From: CAZUDO01 sp964618895
GTDB taxonomy: Bacteria; Desulfobacterota; Binatia; DP-6
Reading direction: 5' to 3'
NCBI GenBank assembly: GCA_964618895.1
Contig: CAZUDO010000124.1
Span: 33,181-97,180 of the forward strand
DNA: 64,000 nt
Part shown: positions 17,832 to 26,540 of the stretch, piece after piece
Layout: each line of letters opens with the position of its first letter
Numbering within the stretch: the first letter of the stretch is position 1
The notes under the pieces: model-generated
What the model was told of the DNA's origin: nothing
Seen by the model: only the letters and a program-made list of their open reading frames with translations
Databases searched by the model: none
Program-made: the position numbers and the translations under genes

Positions 17832-19421
17832 TCAGACGCGCTTGCGCTTCTTGGTGAGGTAGTCGACGAGCAGGTACTCGCCCAGGTGATCGGGCCGTGT
17901 GTACAACGCGCGCCCCTTGTTGATGCGCGTCATGCGCTCGACGAAGGCGCGCAGACTGGGGCTGTCGTCCAGCATGAACGTGTTGATGGTGATGCCACGG
18001 CGGGTGACGTGCTCGACCTCCTTGAGCGTCTCCTGTGCGGCTCGCATACTGATGCCTCCAAAGGACAGCGGCCACTCGCAGTACAGGCGTCCCTTGAGAA
18101 AATATGCCGTCGGCTGCCCATCCGTGATGATGATGATGTGCTGGTTGTTGCTCGGATGCCGGGCGAGCAGATCGGCCGCCAGACGCAAGCCGTCCTGCAG
18201 GTTGGTGAACGGGTCGCCCATGTTCCAGCTCGCCTCGGGCAGGTCGCGGAGCTTGAGCTCCACGGCGCGCGTGAAGAAGCCCACGATGGCGAAGAAGTCG
18301 CGCGGATATTTGGCGCGGACGAGACTCTCCATGGCCAGCGCCACCTTCTTGGCGGCAGCGAACCGGCCCTCCCACGACATCGACCAGCTCATGTCGAGGA
18401 GCAGCACGGTGGAGGTGGTCGTGCTCTGGGTGGTGGCGAAGACTTCGAAGTCTCCCGGCCGGAGCTCGAGGGGGATGCGGGCGCCGCGTGCGAGCGCCTT
18501 GCGGAGCGTGGCGACCAGGTCGAGGGCGAGCGCATCCCCGTGCTCGTACGGCTTGGTCTGCTCGGGCCGGAGCTCGGCAGCTCCGCGATGATCCGTGTGG
18601 TGCGCCCCGGGGCGGTCGCGCAGCAGTCCCTGGTAGATGTCGCGCAGGGCCAGCTGGCCGATCTTGCGGACGCCCTTGGGAGAGAGCCGCGCCCGGCCCT
18701 CGCGCTGGGTCACATAGCCCGCATTCACCAGCAGGAGCATGACGTCCTTCAGGGTCTCGAAGTTCCTGAGCGCCTCCTGACCGAGGAGCTCACGCAGACG
18801 GTCCATGTCGATCGTCTCGAGGTCTCCCGACAGGAGCTGCTCCTCCAGACGCTTGAGCTGTTCCATGGTGCGCATCAGCTCGAGCGCCTCCTCGTAGCCG
18901 AGCGTGCGCGGCCCATGGAACAGGTCGCCGTACCGGCGCTGGAAGTCCTCCAGTGCGCGGATGTCGTCGAGGTCCTCGAGCAGCTCGTCCAGCACCGTCC
19001 GCGCCGCATCGTCCTGGAACGGCACATCCCGGAGTCGCTCGATCGCCTGCGAAAGACGGTGGGGGAGTCGTTCGGCCAGCTCGCGCAGGCGCGCCGCCCG
19101 TTCGGCGTCGCCGGTTTCCTCGAGGGCCTCCCGCTCGAGGTCGAGCGCGTCGGCGAGCTTCTGGTGCAGCTCCGTCAGGGCGTCCCGCAGATGAACGTCG
19201 CGATAGTGCGCACGCATCTCTTCGCGCAGCTGCTCGAGGAAGTCGTCGAGGCCCATGACGCGGATGCCCTGCCAGTCCAGCCCCTGGTGGAGGAGCCAGT
19301 CCATGGCCTGCTGCACGTCGTCGGTGAACGAGAGATACTCCGAGAGCCGCTCGAAGACCTGTTCGGCCGATAGGCGGACCTCCTGACGCCCGTCCCACGC
19401 CGTATAACGGACCTGCAGCAC
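17832..19421 (-). CDS. VWA-domain protein, partner of the MoxR-like ATPase
   Basis: The 529-residue protein has a long charged helical N-terminal half (coiled-coil-like, residues ~60-260) and a C-terminal von Willebrand factor A domain. The MIDAS motif DMSWS (D343, S345, S347) is intact, with TNLQDGL and IIIITDGQP further on. No signal peptide or membrane helix is seen, so it is cytoplasmic. In ChlD/CoxE-type systems such VWA proteins act with a MoxR/ChlI-type AAA+ ATPase to remodel or insert metals into a target. The matching ATPase is the next - strand gene upstream (20738-22144), separated by an inserted + strand gene. Start is GTG at 19421. The target is unknown. Confidence 0.78.
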   Translation of the reverse strand: MLQVRYTAWDGRQEVRLSAEQVFERLSEYLSFTDDVQQAMDWLLHQGLDWQGIRVMGLDDFLEQLREEMRAHYRDVHLRDALTELHQKLADALDLEREALEETGDAERAARLRELAERLPHRLSQAIERLRDVPFQDDAARTVLDELLEDLDDIRALEDFQRRYGDLFHGPRTLGYEEALELMRTMEQLKRLEEQLLSGDLETIDMDRLRELLGQEALRNFETLKDVMLLLVNAGYVTQREGRARLSPKGVRKIGQLALRDIYQGLLRDRPGAHHTDHRGAAELRPEQTKPYEHGDALALDLVATLRKALARGARIPLELRPGDFEVFATTQSTTTSTVLLLDMSWSMSWEGRFAAAKKVALAMESLVRAKYPRDFFAIVGFFTRAVELKLRDLPEASWNMGDPFTNLQDGLRLAADLLARHPSNNQHIIIITDGQPTAYFLKGRLYCEWPLSFGGISMRAAQETLKEVEHVTRRGITINTFMLDDSPSLRAFVERMTRINKGRALYTRPDHLGEYLLVDYLTKKRKRV

Positions 19422-19529
19422 GCGTTTTGATGGTAGCCTACCCGCGGGGCGAAGAGAATGCGGCGTGATATCGCTTGACGCGGGGGCCGGTGCGGGTGTT
19501 TGCTACGGCCGTCGGATGCAGGAGGGTCC

Positions 19530-20711
19530 ATGAACACCCGGTTCGCGGTCATCGCCGTGATCGGCGCGCTTCTCCCGCTGGCGGCCGGTGCCCAGGCGCC
19601 GTCGTGCGACAACCCGGACACCTTCTGCGTGGGTGACCCCTGTTTCACCACGGTTACCTCCGTGGTCTCCCCCTGTGTGGTCGACTTCGGGGCCCGCACG
19701 CTGATCATCGGCCGGCGCATCCGGATGCCCGACAATGGCGTCCTGCACTTCACGGCGCGTGCCATCAACGTCAAGAGCCTGATCGACGGCCGCGGCCTCA
19801 CGGGCGGACACATCACGCTCACGGCGACGGATCGCATCGATCAGCGCGGCCGTGTCGATACCTCGGGGACGGTCGCGGCCGGCTCGATCCTGTTTCAGGC
19901 CGGCGGCGACATGGCCCTCGACGGCAAGATCAAGTCGGTCGCCACCAGCGGCTCCGGCGTGGCGGGCGGCACGATCACCTTCGCGGCCGGCGGGCGGGTC
20001 ACCTGTAGCGCCCGCTGCGGTGTCGACGTACGCGGGAACGGCGCCGGCGCCGGGGGACAGGCCACCTATCGGGGCGCCGCCGGCGTCGACGTGATCGGCC
20101 ACCTGGTCGCCGAGGGCGGCACCGGACCGTTCCTCCAGTTCGCCAGCAGTGCCGGTGGCGTGACGGTCGGCACCGACATCCGCATGCGCTCGACCATCGG
20201 CCCCGGCGGTACCATCCTCCTCTACGCGGCCACCGTCTCCAACATCACGCGCAGCATCGAGGCCCGCGGCGCCACCACCGGTGGCACGATCGACCTGATC
20301 GCGCCCAGCGTCGTGTTCACCCAGGGCGCGCGCGCTCCGGGTGCCACGGGCGGCGTGGTACGGGCGTTCGCGACCACGGTGACCAGCCTCCAGCCCATCG
20401 AGGCCAACGGCGTCACCACCGGTGGCATGGTCGATATCGTCTCCGACTCGATCGCGATCGGGGCGCCCGTTCGGGCCACGGGTGGCGGACACGGGGGGGA
20501 CGTGTCACTGGTTGCCACCACCGGCGACCTCTCCATGAGCGGCACGTTCGACGTGCGTGGCGGCGGGCGGTTCGTCGCGTCGGCCGCCGGGGCGCTCACG
20601 GCGACAGGCCAGTTCCAGACCGACGCCGGCTGCGTTGCGCTGACGGCCGGCGGCGCGCTCAATACCAGCGGCGCCACGTCCGACACCCCGTTCACCAGCG
20701 CCTGTCCCTGA
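19530..20711 (+). CDS. Exported Gly/Thr-rich beta-helix-like protein
   Basis: 393 residues, ATG behind GGAGGG (19521-19526). A signal peptide (MNTRFAVIAVIGALLPLAAGAQA) is followed by a Cys-containing segment and then a long run of ~15-25-residue degenerate repeats such as GGHITLTATDRIDQRGRVDTSG, typical of right-handed beta-helix passenger regions. No autotransporter barrel, LPXTG or PEP-CTERM tail is visible. It ends in FTSACP, so a terminal disulfide is possible. It is the only + strand gene between the VWA and AAA+ genes. A weak promoter (TTGACG at 19475-19480, TTTGCT at 19499-19504) precedes it. Adhesin or surface-layer functions are possible but unproven. Confidence 0.65.
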   Translation: MNTRFAVIAVIGALLPLAAGAQAPSCDNPDTFCVGDPCFTTVTSVVSPCVVDFGARTLIIGRRIRMPDNGVLHFTARAINVKSLIDGRGLTGGHITLTATDRIDQRGRVDTSGTVAAGSILFQAGGDMALDGKIKSVATSGSGVAGGTITFAAGGRVTCSARCGVDVRGNGAGAGGQATYRGAAGVDVIGHLVAEGGTGPFLQFASSAGGVTVGTDIRMRSTIGPGGTILLYAATVSNITRSIEARGATTGGTIDLIAPSVVFTQGARAPGATGGVVRAFATTVTSLQPIEANGVTTGGMVDIVSDSIAIGAPVRATGGGHGGDVSLVATTGDLSMSGTFDVRGGGRFVASAAGALTATGQFQTDAGCVALTAGGALNTSGATSDTPFTSACP

Positions 20712-20737
20712 GCCGGCCGGGCCACGGGCGCACGGCG

Positions 20738-22144
20738 CTAGGCGCGATAGGTGTACCGGCCTCCATCGCGGTCCTTGTTGAGTTTCTGGTGGAGATGCAG
20801 GCCTTCGAGGACGAACTCGGTGGCGGTCGCCATCAACCCGGGACTCTCGAACGTGCCGAGCAACTCGACCCCTTCGCGTAGTCCCGGGATCTGCCGGATG
20901 CCCTCCAGGTAGTCCTCGGCCGGCATCTGATCCGACACCTCCACCCCCCAGCCCGCCTCGAAGTGCTCGATCACGCGCTTGAGCACGTCGACCTTCAGGT
21001 AGCCGTCCCACACCTTGAGAATGGCGCGGTTGATCAGCCGGTCGATCAGGTCTTCTTCGCGCTTGTCCTCGCCGACGTACTCGAGCTCGATCTTGCCGGC
21101 CGTCGATGCCAGCACGGCATGGAAATCCGTGATGCGCGGGACGATCTCGCGCTCGCCCGTGCGCACGGCCCGCTTCTCGGCGTTGGACACCAGGCTCTCG
21201 TAGTTGTTGATGGTCACACGAACGCTCACGCCGGAGGCCTGGTTGATCTCGTTCGAGCCACGGGCCTCGAAGGTGAGCTGCGCGATGACCTCCTTCATGA
21301 ACGCGGGAACACGCAGGTCCCGATGCGCCCGATCGAAGACCGGGACTTCCTGCTCCATGATCGCGATCTCGTGCTGCACGGTGCGCGGGTAGTGCGTGCG
21401 GATCTGCACGTCAAAGCGGTCCTTCAGGGGCGTGATGATGCGGCCGCGGCTGGTGTAGTCCTCGGGGTTGGCGCTGGCGACGATCACCAGGTCGAGGGGG
21501 AGGCGAATCTTGTAGCCCTTGATCTGCAGATCCTTCTCTTCCATCAGGTTGAAGAGGCCGACCTGGATCTTTTCAGTCAGGTCCGGCAGCTCGTTGATCG
21601 CGAAGATGCCGCGGTTGGTGCGCGGAATCAGGCCGTAGTGGATGGTCTCCTCGTCGGCCAGGTAGCGCCCCTCCGCGACTTTCACCGGGTCGATCTCGCC
21701 GATCAGGTCGGCCATCGACACGTCCGGCGTGGCCAGCTTCTCGCCGTAGCGCGTCTCGGGGCCGATCCACACGATCGGCAGGGCGTCGCCTTCGGTGGCC
21801 AGTCGCCGCTGGCAGCTCCGGCAGATCGGCGCCAGCGGATGATCGTTGACGGCACAGCCCGCGACCGCGGGGACAAGCGGGTCCAGCAGGGCGGTCAGGC
21901 TCCGGATGATGCGGCTCTTCGCCTGTCCGCGCGCGCCCAGGAACACCATGTGATGCCCCGCGAGAATCGCGTTCTCGATCTCCGGAATGACCGAGTCGTC
22001 GTACCCGATGATGCCGGGCAGGATGCGCTCGCGACGCGCCAGGCGGGCGAGCAAGTTGGTGCGCATCTCCTCCCGGACCGGGACCACCCGGTACCCCGAG
22101 CCCTTGAGCTCCCCGAGCGTGTGCGGCGCATCCCCATCAACCAC
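20738..22144 (-). CDS. MoxR/ChlI-like AAA+ ATPase
   Basis: The 468-residue ATPase resembles the Mg-chelatase I/MoxR clade. The P-loop is GARGQAKS (residues 70-77), with Ala where Gly is usual. Residues 97-111 contain C97, H102, C108 and C111 (CxxC at 108-111), a likely zinc site inserted after the P-loop. The Walker-B region is GIFAINELPDL, with Asn-Glu instead of Asp-Glu. Sensor-1 (VIVASANPEDYTSRGRI) and an arginine-finger region (PLKDRFDVQIRTHYP) are intact. GTG start at 22144 behind GGAGGG. The VWA gene lies beyond the inserted + strand gene. The two are probably a chaperone-like pair with unknown client. Confidence 0.82.
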   Translation of the reverse strand: MVDGDAPHTLGELKGSGYRVVPVREEMRTNLLARLARRERILPGIIGYDDSVIPEIENAILAGHHMVFLGARGQAKSRIIRSLTALLDPLVPAVAGCAVNDHPLAPICRSCQRRLATEGDALPIVWIGPETRYGEKLATPDVSMADLIGEIDPVKVAEGRYLADEETIHYGLIPRTNRGIFAINELPDLTEKIQVGLFNLMEEKDLQIKGYKIRLPLDLVIVASANPEDYTSRGRIITPLKDRFDVQIRTHYPRTVQHEIAIMEQEVPVFDRAHRDLRVPAFMKEVIAQLTFEARGSNEINQASGVSVRVTINNYESLVSNAEKRAVRTGEREIVPRITDFHAVLASTAGKIELEYVGEDKREEDLIDRLINRAILKVWDGYLKVDVLKRVIEHFEAGWGVEVSDQMPAEDYLEGIRQIPGLREGVELLGTFESPGLMATATEFVLEGLHLHQKLNKDRDGGRYTYRA

Positions 22145-22178
22145 GAGCGGACCCTCCTCTCACGAACAACGTTGCGCA

Positions 22179-22208
22179 AGTATAGGCCGTGGCTCGCGCC
22201 AGGCTCAA
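22179..22208 (-). promoter_or_regulatory. Promoter upstream of the AAA+ ATPase gene
   Basis: On the - strand, -35 TTGAGC (22203-22208), an 18-bp spacer and -10 TATACT (22179-22184). It is about 35 bp upstream of the GTG at 22144, and its -35 overlaps the stop codon of the HIT gene. Confidence 0.6.
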
Positions 22209-22708
22209 TCCGTGCCCGGGGTGAGCCACGCGAACGCGGGTCGCAACCGGTCGAAGGTGTCGAGGAGATGTTGCGGCATCACGCGTACCTCGGACACGAC
22301 CGGCATGAAGTTCACGTCGCCCGTCCAGCGCGGCACGACGTGCCAGTGCAAATGATCGGCGACCCCGGCGCCCGCACATGCTCCGAGGTTCAAGCCGACG
22401 TTGAAGCCCTCCGGACGAAATGCCCCACTCAGGGTGGCCACGGCGCGACGGAGGGTCTCCCCGAGATCCTGATACTCGGGCACGGGGATCTCCGCCAGGT
22501 CGGCGGTGTGGCGACGCGGCGCGACCATGAGGTGGCCGTTCTGATACGGGTAGCGATTGAGCATGACCACGCTCGCGGGCGTGGTTCCGAGGAGGAGCCG
22601 GTCGCGGGCGCCTCCGGTCGGGGCAGCGCAGAAGATGCACGGGACAGGTGTCGTCGCGGCCTTGCGGTCGATGTATGCCATCCGCCAGGGCGCCCACAGG
22701 ACCTCCAT
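22205..22708 (-). CDS. HIT-family nucleotide hydrolase/transferase
   Basis: 167 residues. The histidine triad is DHLHWHVVPRW, and the N-terminal APWRMAYI plus CIFC motif is typical of the HIT subgroup related to Ap4A phosphorylase/hydrolases (often annotated as HIT domain or Ap4A hydrolase). YPYQNGHLMVAPRRHTADL is the conserved beta-sheet region. It probably hydrolyses dinucleoside polyphosphates or AMP-linked substrates. The ATG is at 22708; it lies downstream of ihfB on the same strand. Confidence 0.85.
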   Translation of the reverse strand: MEVLWAPWRMAYIDRKAATTPVPCIFCAAPTGGARDRLLLGTTPASVVMLNRYPYQNGHLMVAPRRHTADLAEIPVPEYQDLGETLRRAVATLSGAFRPEGFNVGLNLGACAGAGVADHLHWHVVPRWTGDVNFMPVVSEVRVMPQHLLDTFDRLRPAFAWLTPGTD

Positions 22709-22797
22709 CTGCGTAGCGACCTAGTACGGGCCCCGGGTGAGCATGCCGGCCGTCGCGGAGCGCCCACAGGATGTCGGCGTCGGCCGCCGTGTACGGC

Positions 22798-23109
<312 letters not shown>

Positions 23110-23133
23110 GGGCGCTCGTCACTCCGTTCCTGG

Positions 23134-24027
23134 TCACTCGACGGCAGGCCCGCGGTAGAGGTACAGCAGGCCGCCACTCACACCGCGCGGCTCGGGCGAC
23201 ACCATCTGCCCCAGCAGGTCCATCCACCAGACCCGCGGCCGCGTCCGGACGTACGACACCTGGGGGTCGCCGGACTGCCCCGCCTGCTCCCAGGCCGCAC
23301 GGGTCGCTTCCGAGAGACCGCCCAGCTCGTCGACCAACCCTAGTGTGCGGGCCTGGGCCCCGGAGTAGATGCGTCCGTCCGCCAGCGCACGCACCCGTGC
23401 GACATCCATGTTGCGCCCGCGGGCGATCGCGTCGACGAACTGCGACAACACGTCGTCGACCATGCCCTGCAGAAGGGCACGCTCGTCGGCGGTCATGGGT
23501 CGGAGCGGGTCTCCGGTATCCTTGAAGCGGCCACTCTTCACGACCTCTTCGGAAACGCCCACCTTCTCGGCTGCGGTACCGTAGAAGGGAATGTTCATGA
23601 TGGCGCCGATCGATCCCGTGATGCTCCCCGGCGCCGAGAATATCCTGCTGGCGGCCGACGCGATGTAATACCCCCCCGACGCCGCCACATTGCCGATCGA
23701 CGCCACGACGGGCTTGCGTTCCCGCACGCGCCAGACGGCGTCGTAGATCTCCTGCGACGGGGCGACCGCCCCGCCCGGGGACTCGATCCGCACCACGACC
23801 GCCACGGTGCTGTCCGCCTTGCGGAAGCGGTCGAGGGTTGCCACAGCATCGGTGGAATCCTGGATGATACCGCGAATCTCCAGTATCCCGACGGTGTTGC
23901 CGAGGGCGAGACGCGCCGCCAGATCGGGCCCGCCGATCGCCACCAGGACGATCGCGCCGACCATCACCAGGGCGCCGATTCCTACCAACCACAGGAGCCT
24001 GCGCACCATCGGGTGTCGTCGCGCCAT
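23134..24027 (-). CDS. sppA: Signal peptide peptidase SppA (short, S49 family)
   Basis: 297 residues, one N-terminal membrane helix (LLWLVGIGALVMVGAIVLVA) with the protease domain outside. The catalytic Ser is S117 (NVAASGGYYIAS) and the general base Lys is K164 (EEVVKSGRFKD). The SPGG-containing segment RIESPGGAVAPSQEIYDA is intact. This is the short single-domain form that degrades cleaved signal peptides. The order rpsA-sppA-ihfB is common in related bacteria. Confidence 0.92.
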   Translation of the reverse strand: MARRHPMVRRLLWLVGIGALVMVGAIVLVAIGGPDLAARLALGNTVGILEIRGIIQDSTDAVATLDRFRKADSTVAVVVRIESPGGAVAPSQEIYDAVWRVRERKPVVASIGNVAASGGYYIASAASRIFSAPGSITGSIGAIMNIPFYGTAAEKVGVSEEVVKSGRFKDTGDPLRPMTADERALLQGMVDDVLSQFVDAIARGRNMDVARVRALADGRIYSGAQARTLGLVDELGGLSEATRAAWEQAGQSGDPQVSYVRTRPRVWWMDLLGQMVSPEPRGVSGGLLYLYRGPAVE

Positions 24028-24060
24028 CGCCTCCGCCCCCGCGCCGCCGGTCCGGGCGCG

Positions 24061-25767
24061 TTACCCTTTCTGTTTCTCCGCCTCGGCCAGGAAGTCGCCG
24101 AACGAGAACTTGCCCGCATCCTGCTCGCTGTTCATGTAGGCTTCCATCTCGACCCGCTCCTCGGTCTTGCGGAGCGCCTTGATGGAGAGGCCGATGCGCT
24201 TCTCGCGCGGGTCGACGCTGGTGACTTCCGCCTCGACCGTATCGCCCGGCTTGAAGAGTGTCGACGGCTTGTCCACCCGCTCGGTCGAGAGCTGTGAGAC
24301 GTGGACCAGCCCTTCGATACCCTCTTCCAGGCCGACGAACACGCCGAAGTCGGTGACGCTGGTCACCTGCCCGGTCACCCGGGCCCCGACCGGATAGCGT
24401 CGCGGCACCTGCGCCCACGGGTCTTCGCTGAGCTGCTTGATGCCGAGCGAGATGCGTTCGTTGTCGACGTCGATGCCGAGCACCACGGCTTCGACCTCGT
24501 CGCCCTTCTTGTAGAGCTCGGAGGGATGCTTGACCTTCTTGGTCCAATGCAGGTCGGACACGTGCACCAAGCCGTCGATTCCCTCTTCGACCTCGACGAA
24601 CAGCCCGAAGTCGGTGACGCTCTTGATGCCCCCCTTCAGGTGCGAGCCGACGGGGTGGTTGATGCGCACCATCTCCCACGGGTTCGGCTCGGTCTGCTTG
24701 AGGCCAAGCGAGATACGCCGGTTGGTCGGGTCGATGTCGAGCACCTGCACGTCGACCTCCTGGCCGACCTCCAGGACCTTCGACGCATGGGTCACGCGCT
24801 TGGTCCACGACATCTCCGAAACGTGGATCAGTCCCTCGATCCCGCGCTCGATCTCGACGAACGCCCCGTACTCCGCCAGGCTGACGACCTTGCCGTGGAT
24901 GCGGGCGTTGACCGGCAAGCGCTCAGCGACGGTGGTCCACGGGTCCGGCATGATCTGCTTCATGCCGAGCGACACCCGCTCGCGCTCCGGGTCATACTTG
25001 AGTACGACGACCTTGAGTACGTCACCGACGTTGACGACTTCCGACGGGTGCCCGACCCGTCCCCACGACATGTCGGTGACATGCAGGAGGCCGTCGATGC
25101 CGCCCAGGTCGACGAAGGCGCCGTACTCGGTGATGTTCTTGACCGTGCCCTCGAGGATGACCCCTTCTTCGAGAACCTTGAGGGTCTCGGATTTGAGCGC
25201 CGTGCGCTCGCGCTCGAGAACCGCCCGGCGCGAGACCACGACGTTCCCGCGCGAGCGGTTGAACTTGAGCACCGCGAAGCGCCCGCGCTGCCCGACATAG
25301 CGATCGAGGTTGCGGGTCGGGCGCAGGTCGGCATGCGAGCCCGGGAGAAAGGCTGCCACGCCGATGTCGACCTTGAGGCCGCCCTTCACCTTGCCGACGA
25401 TGGTGCCCTCAACCCAGCCGTCGCGCTCGAACGCCTTCTCGATCTCACGCCACACCTTGAACTGCTCGGCCTTCTCGCGCGACAGGGCGATGTCACCACT
25501 CTCCGTGTCACTGCCCTCGAAGTACACGTCGATCTCGTCGCCATCGTGCACCGTGACCGTGCCGTCGCGGAGCGTGAACTCCTGGATCGGGATGACCCCT
25601 TCCGACTTGTACCCGATGTCGACCGTCACCGTGTCGCGTCCGACGTGGACGACGCGTCCGGTGACCACCTCGCCAGCCTTCGGGCTCTTGAGGCTCTGCT
25701 CGAAGAGGGAACCAAAGTCCTCTTCGGCTCCGATCTTGGGATCGGGATCGGACGTCGTCTCGGGCAT
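24061..25767 (-). CDS. rpsA: 30S ribosomal protein S1
   Basis: 568 residues with six S1/OB repeats, each with the GxVxxxxxYGAFVxL/V-G-I-x-GLLHVS pattern, for example VKNITEYGAFVDLGGIDGLL and KSVTDFGLFVEVEEGIDGLV. S1 binds mRNA and assists 30S initiation. The ATG at 25767 is preceded by a GGAGGGGG stretch about 13 nt upstream; an in-frame TTG sits immediately before. It follows cmk (98-bp gap). The usual deltaproteobacterial ispH between cmk and rpsA is missing. Confidence 0.96.
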   Translation of the reverse strand: MPETTSDPDPKIGAEEDFGSLFEQSLKSPKAGEVVTGRVVHVGRDTVTVDIGYKSEGVIPIQEFTLRDGTVTVHDGDEIDVYFEGSDTESGDIALSREKAEQFKVWREIEKAFERDGWVEGTIVGKVKGGLKVDIGVAAFLPGSHADLRPTRNLDRYVGQRGRFAVLKFNRSRGNVVVSRRAVLERERTALKSETLKVLEEGVILEGTVKNITEYGAFVDLGGIDGLLHVTDMSWGRVGHPSEVVNVGDVLKVVVLKYDPERERVSLGMKQIMPDPWTTVAERLPVNARIHGKVVSLAEYGAFVEIERGIEGLIHVSEMSWTKRVTHASKVLEVGQEVDVQVLDIDPTNRRISLGLKQTEPNPWEMVRINHPVGSHLKGGIKSVTDFGLFVEVEEGIDGLVHVSDLHWTKKVKHPSELYKKGDEVEAVVLGIDVDNERISLGIKQLSEDPWAQVPRRYPVGARVTGQVTSVTDFGVFVGLEEGIEGLVHVSQLSTERVDKPSTLFKPGDTVEAEVTSVDPREKRIGLSIKALRKTEERVEMEAYMNSEQDAGKFSFGDFLAEAEKQKG

Positions 25768-25865
25768 CAAGATGGTACCCCCTCCGGGCGGGATTGGTGC
25801 GGACCTGAACGCGTAACCGGCACCTGATACTCCCGTTCACTGCGGAAGGCAACCGTTTCGCAGAG

Positions 25866-26540
25866 TTAGGACGCTGTGCCCCCCATGCGTGCCCGGACGA
25901 CGGCGGCCATCGCATCGACCACCGCATCGAAGGAGAGCGTCGTGGTATCCAGGATGACGGCGTCGGACGCTGGCCGGAGCGGGGAATGGGCGCGCGTCTG
26001 GTCGCGTTGGTCCCGTTCCGCGATCTCCCGCGCCAGCGCCTGCTCGTCCACCGCCTGGCCGAGTCCGCGCAGCTCGGCCGTTCGCCGGCGGGCGCGTTCG
26101 GCAGCGTCGGCGGTCACGTACAGCTTCACGGCCGCGTCCGGGAACACCACCGTGCCGATGTCGCGTCCTTCCATGACCACCCCCCCGGCGGCCCCGAGCT
26201 CGCGCTGCAGGTCGACCAGGCGCTGGCGCACGACCGGACGGGTCGACACGCGCGAGGCGAGCGTACCCGCATAGGCCTCCCGGATCTCCCGGCTCAGGTC
26301 CCGTCCGTTGGCGAGCAGGCGGTCGCCGTCGAGCTCGAACCGCAGTGCCGTCACCAGCCGGCCGAGGGCGCCGTCGTCGTCGTCCGCGATGCCCTGCTCG
26401 TGCGCCAGGACTCCGACCACCCGATACATGGCGCCGGTGTCGACGTACGCAAACCCCAGTCGTCGTGCGAGCGCCCGGCTGGCGCTCGACTTGCCGGCGC
26501 CGGCCGGGCCATCGACCGTGATCACCGGCCGACGCGTCAT
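25866..26540 (-). CDS. cmk: Cytidylate kinase (bacterial type)
   Basis: 224 residues. P-loop GPAGAGKS (11-18), the CMP-binding insertion and GRDIGTVVFPDA are all typical of bacterial Cmk, which phosphorylates CMP/dCMP. The ATG at 26540 overlaps the aroA stop (ATGA), so the pair is translationally coupled. A second, archaeal-type CMP kinase occurs at 42612-43142. Confidence 0.95.
   Translation of the reverse strand: MTRRPVITVDGPAGAGKSSASRALARRLGFAYVDTGAMYRVVGVLAHEQGIADDDDGALGRLVTALRFELDGDRLLANGRDLSREIREAYAGTLASRVSTRPVVRQRLVDLQRELGAAGGVVMEGRDIGTVVFPDAAVKLYVTADAAERARRRTAELRGLGQAVDEQALAREIAERDQRDQTRAHSPLRPASDAVILDTTTLSFDAVVDAMAAVVRARMGGTAS

Noticed and set aside
20712..20737. Bidirectional terminator between the convergent beta-helix and AAA+ genes
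   Set aside because: Only 26 bp with GC stretches and no hairpin followed by Ts.
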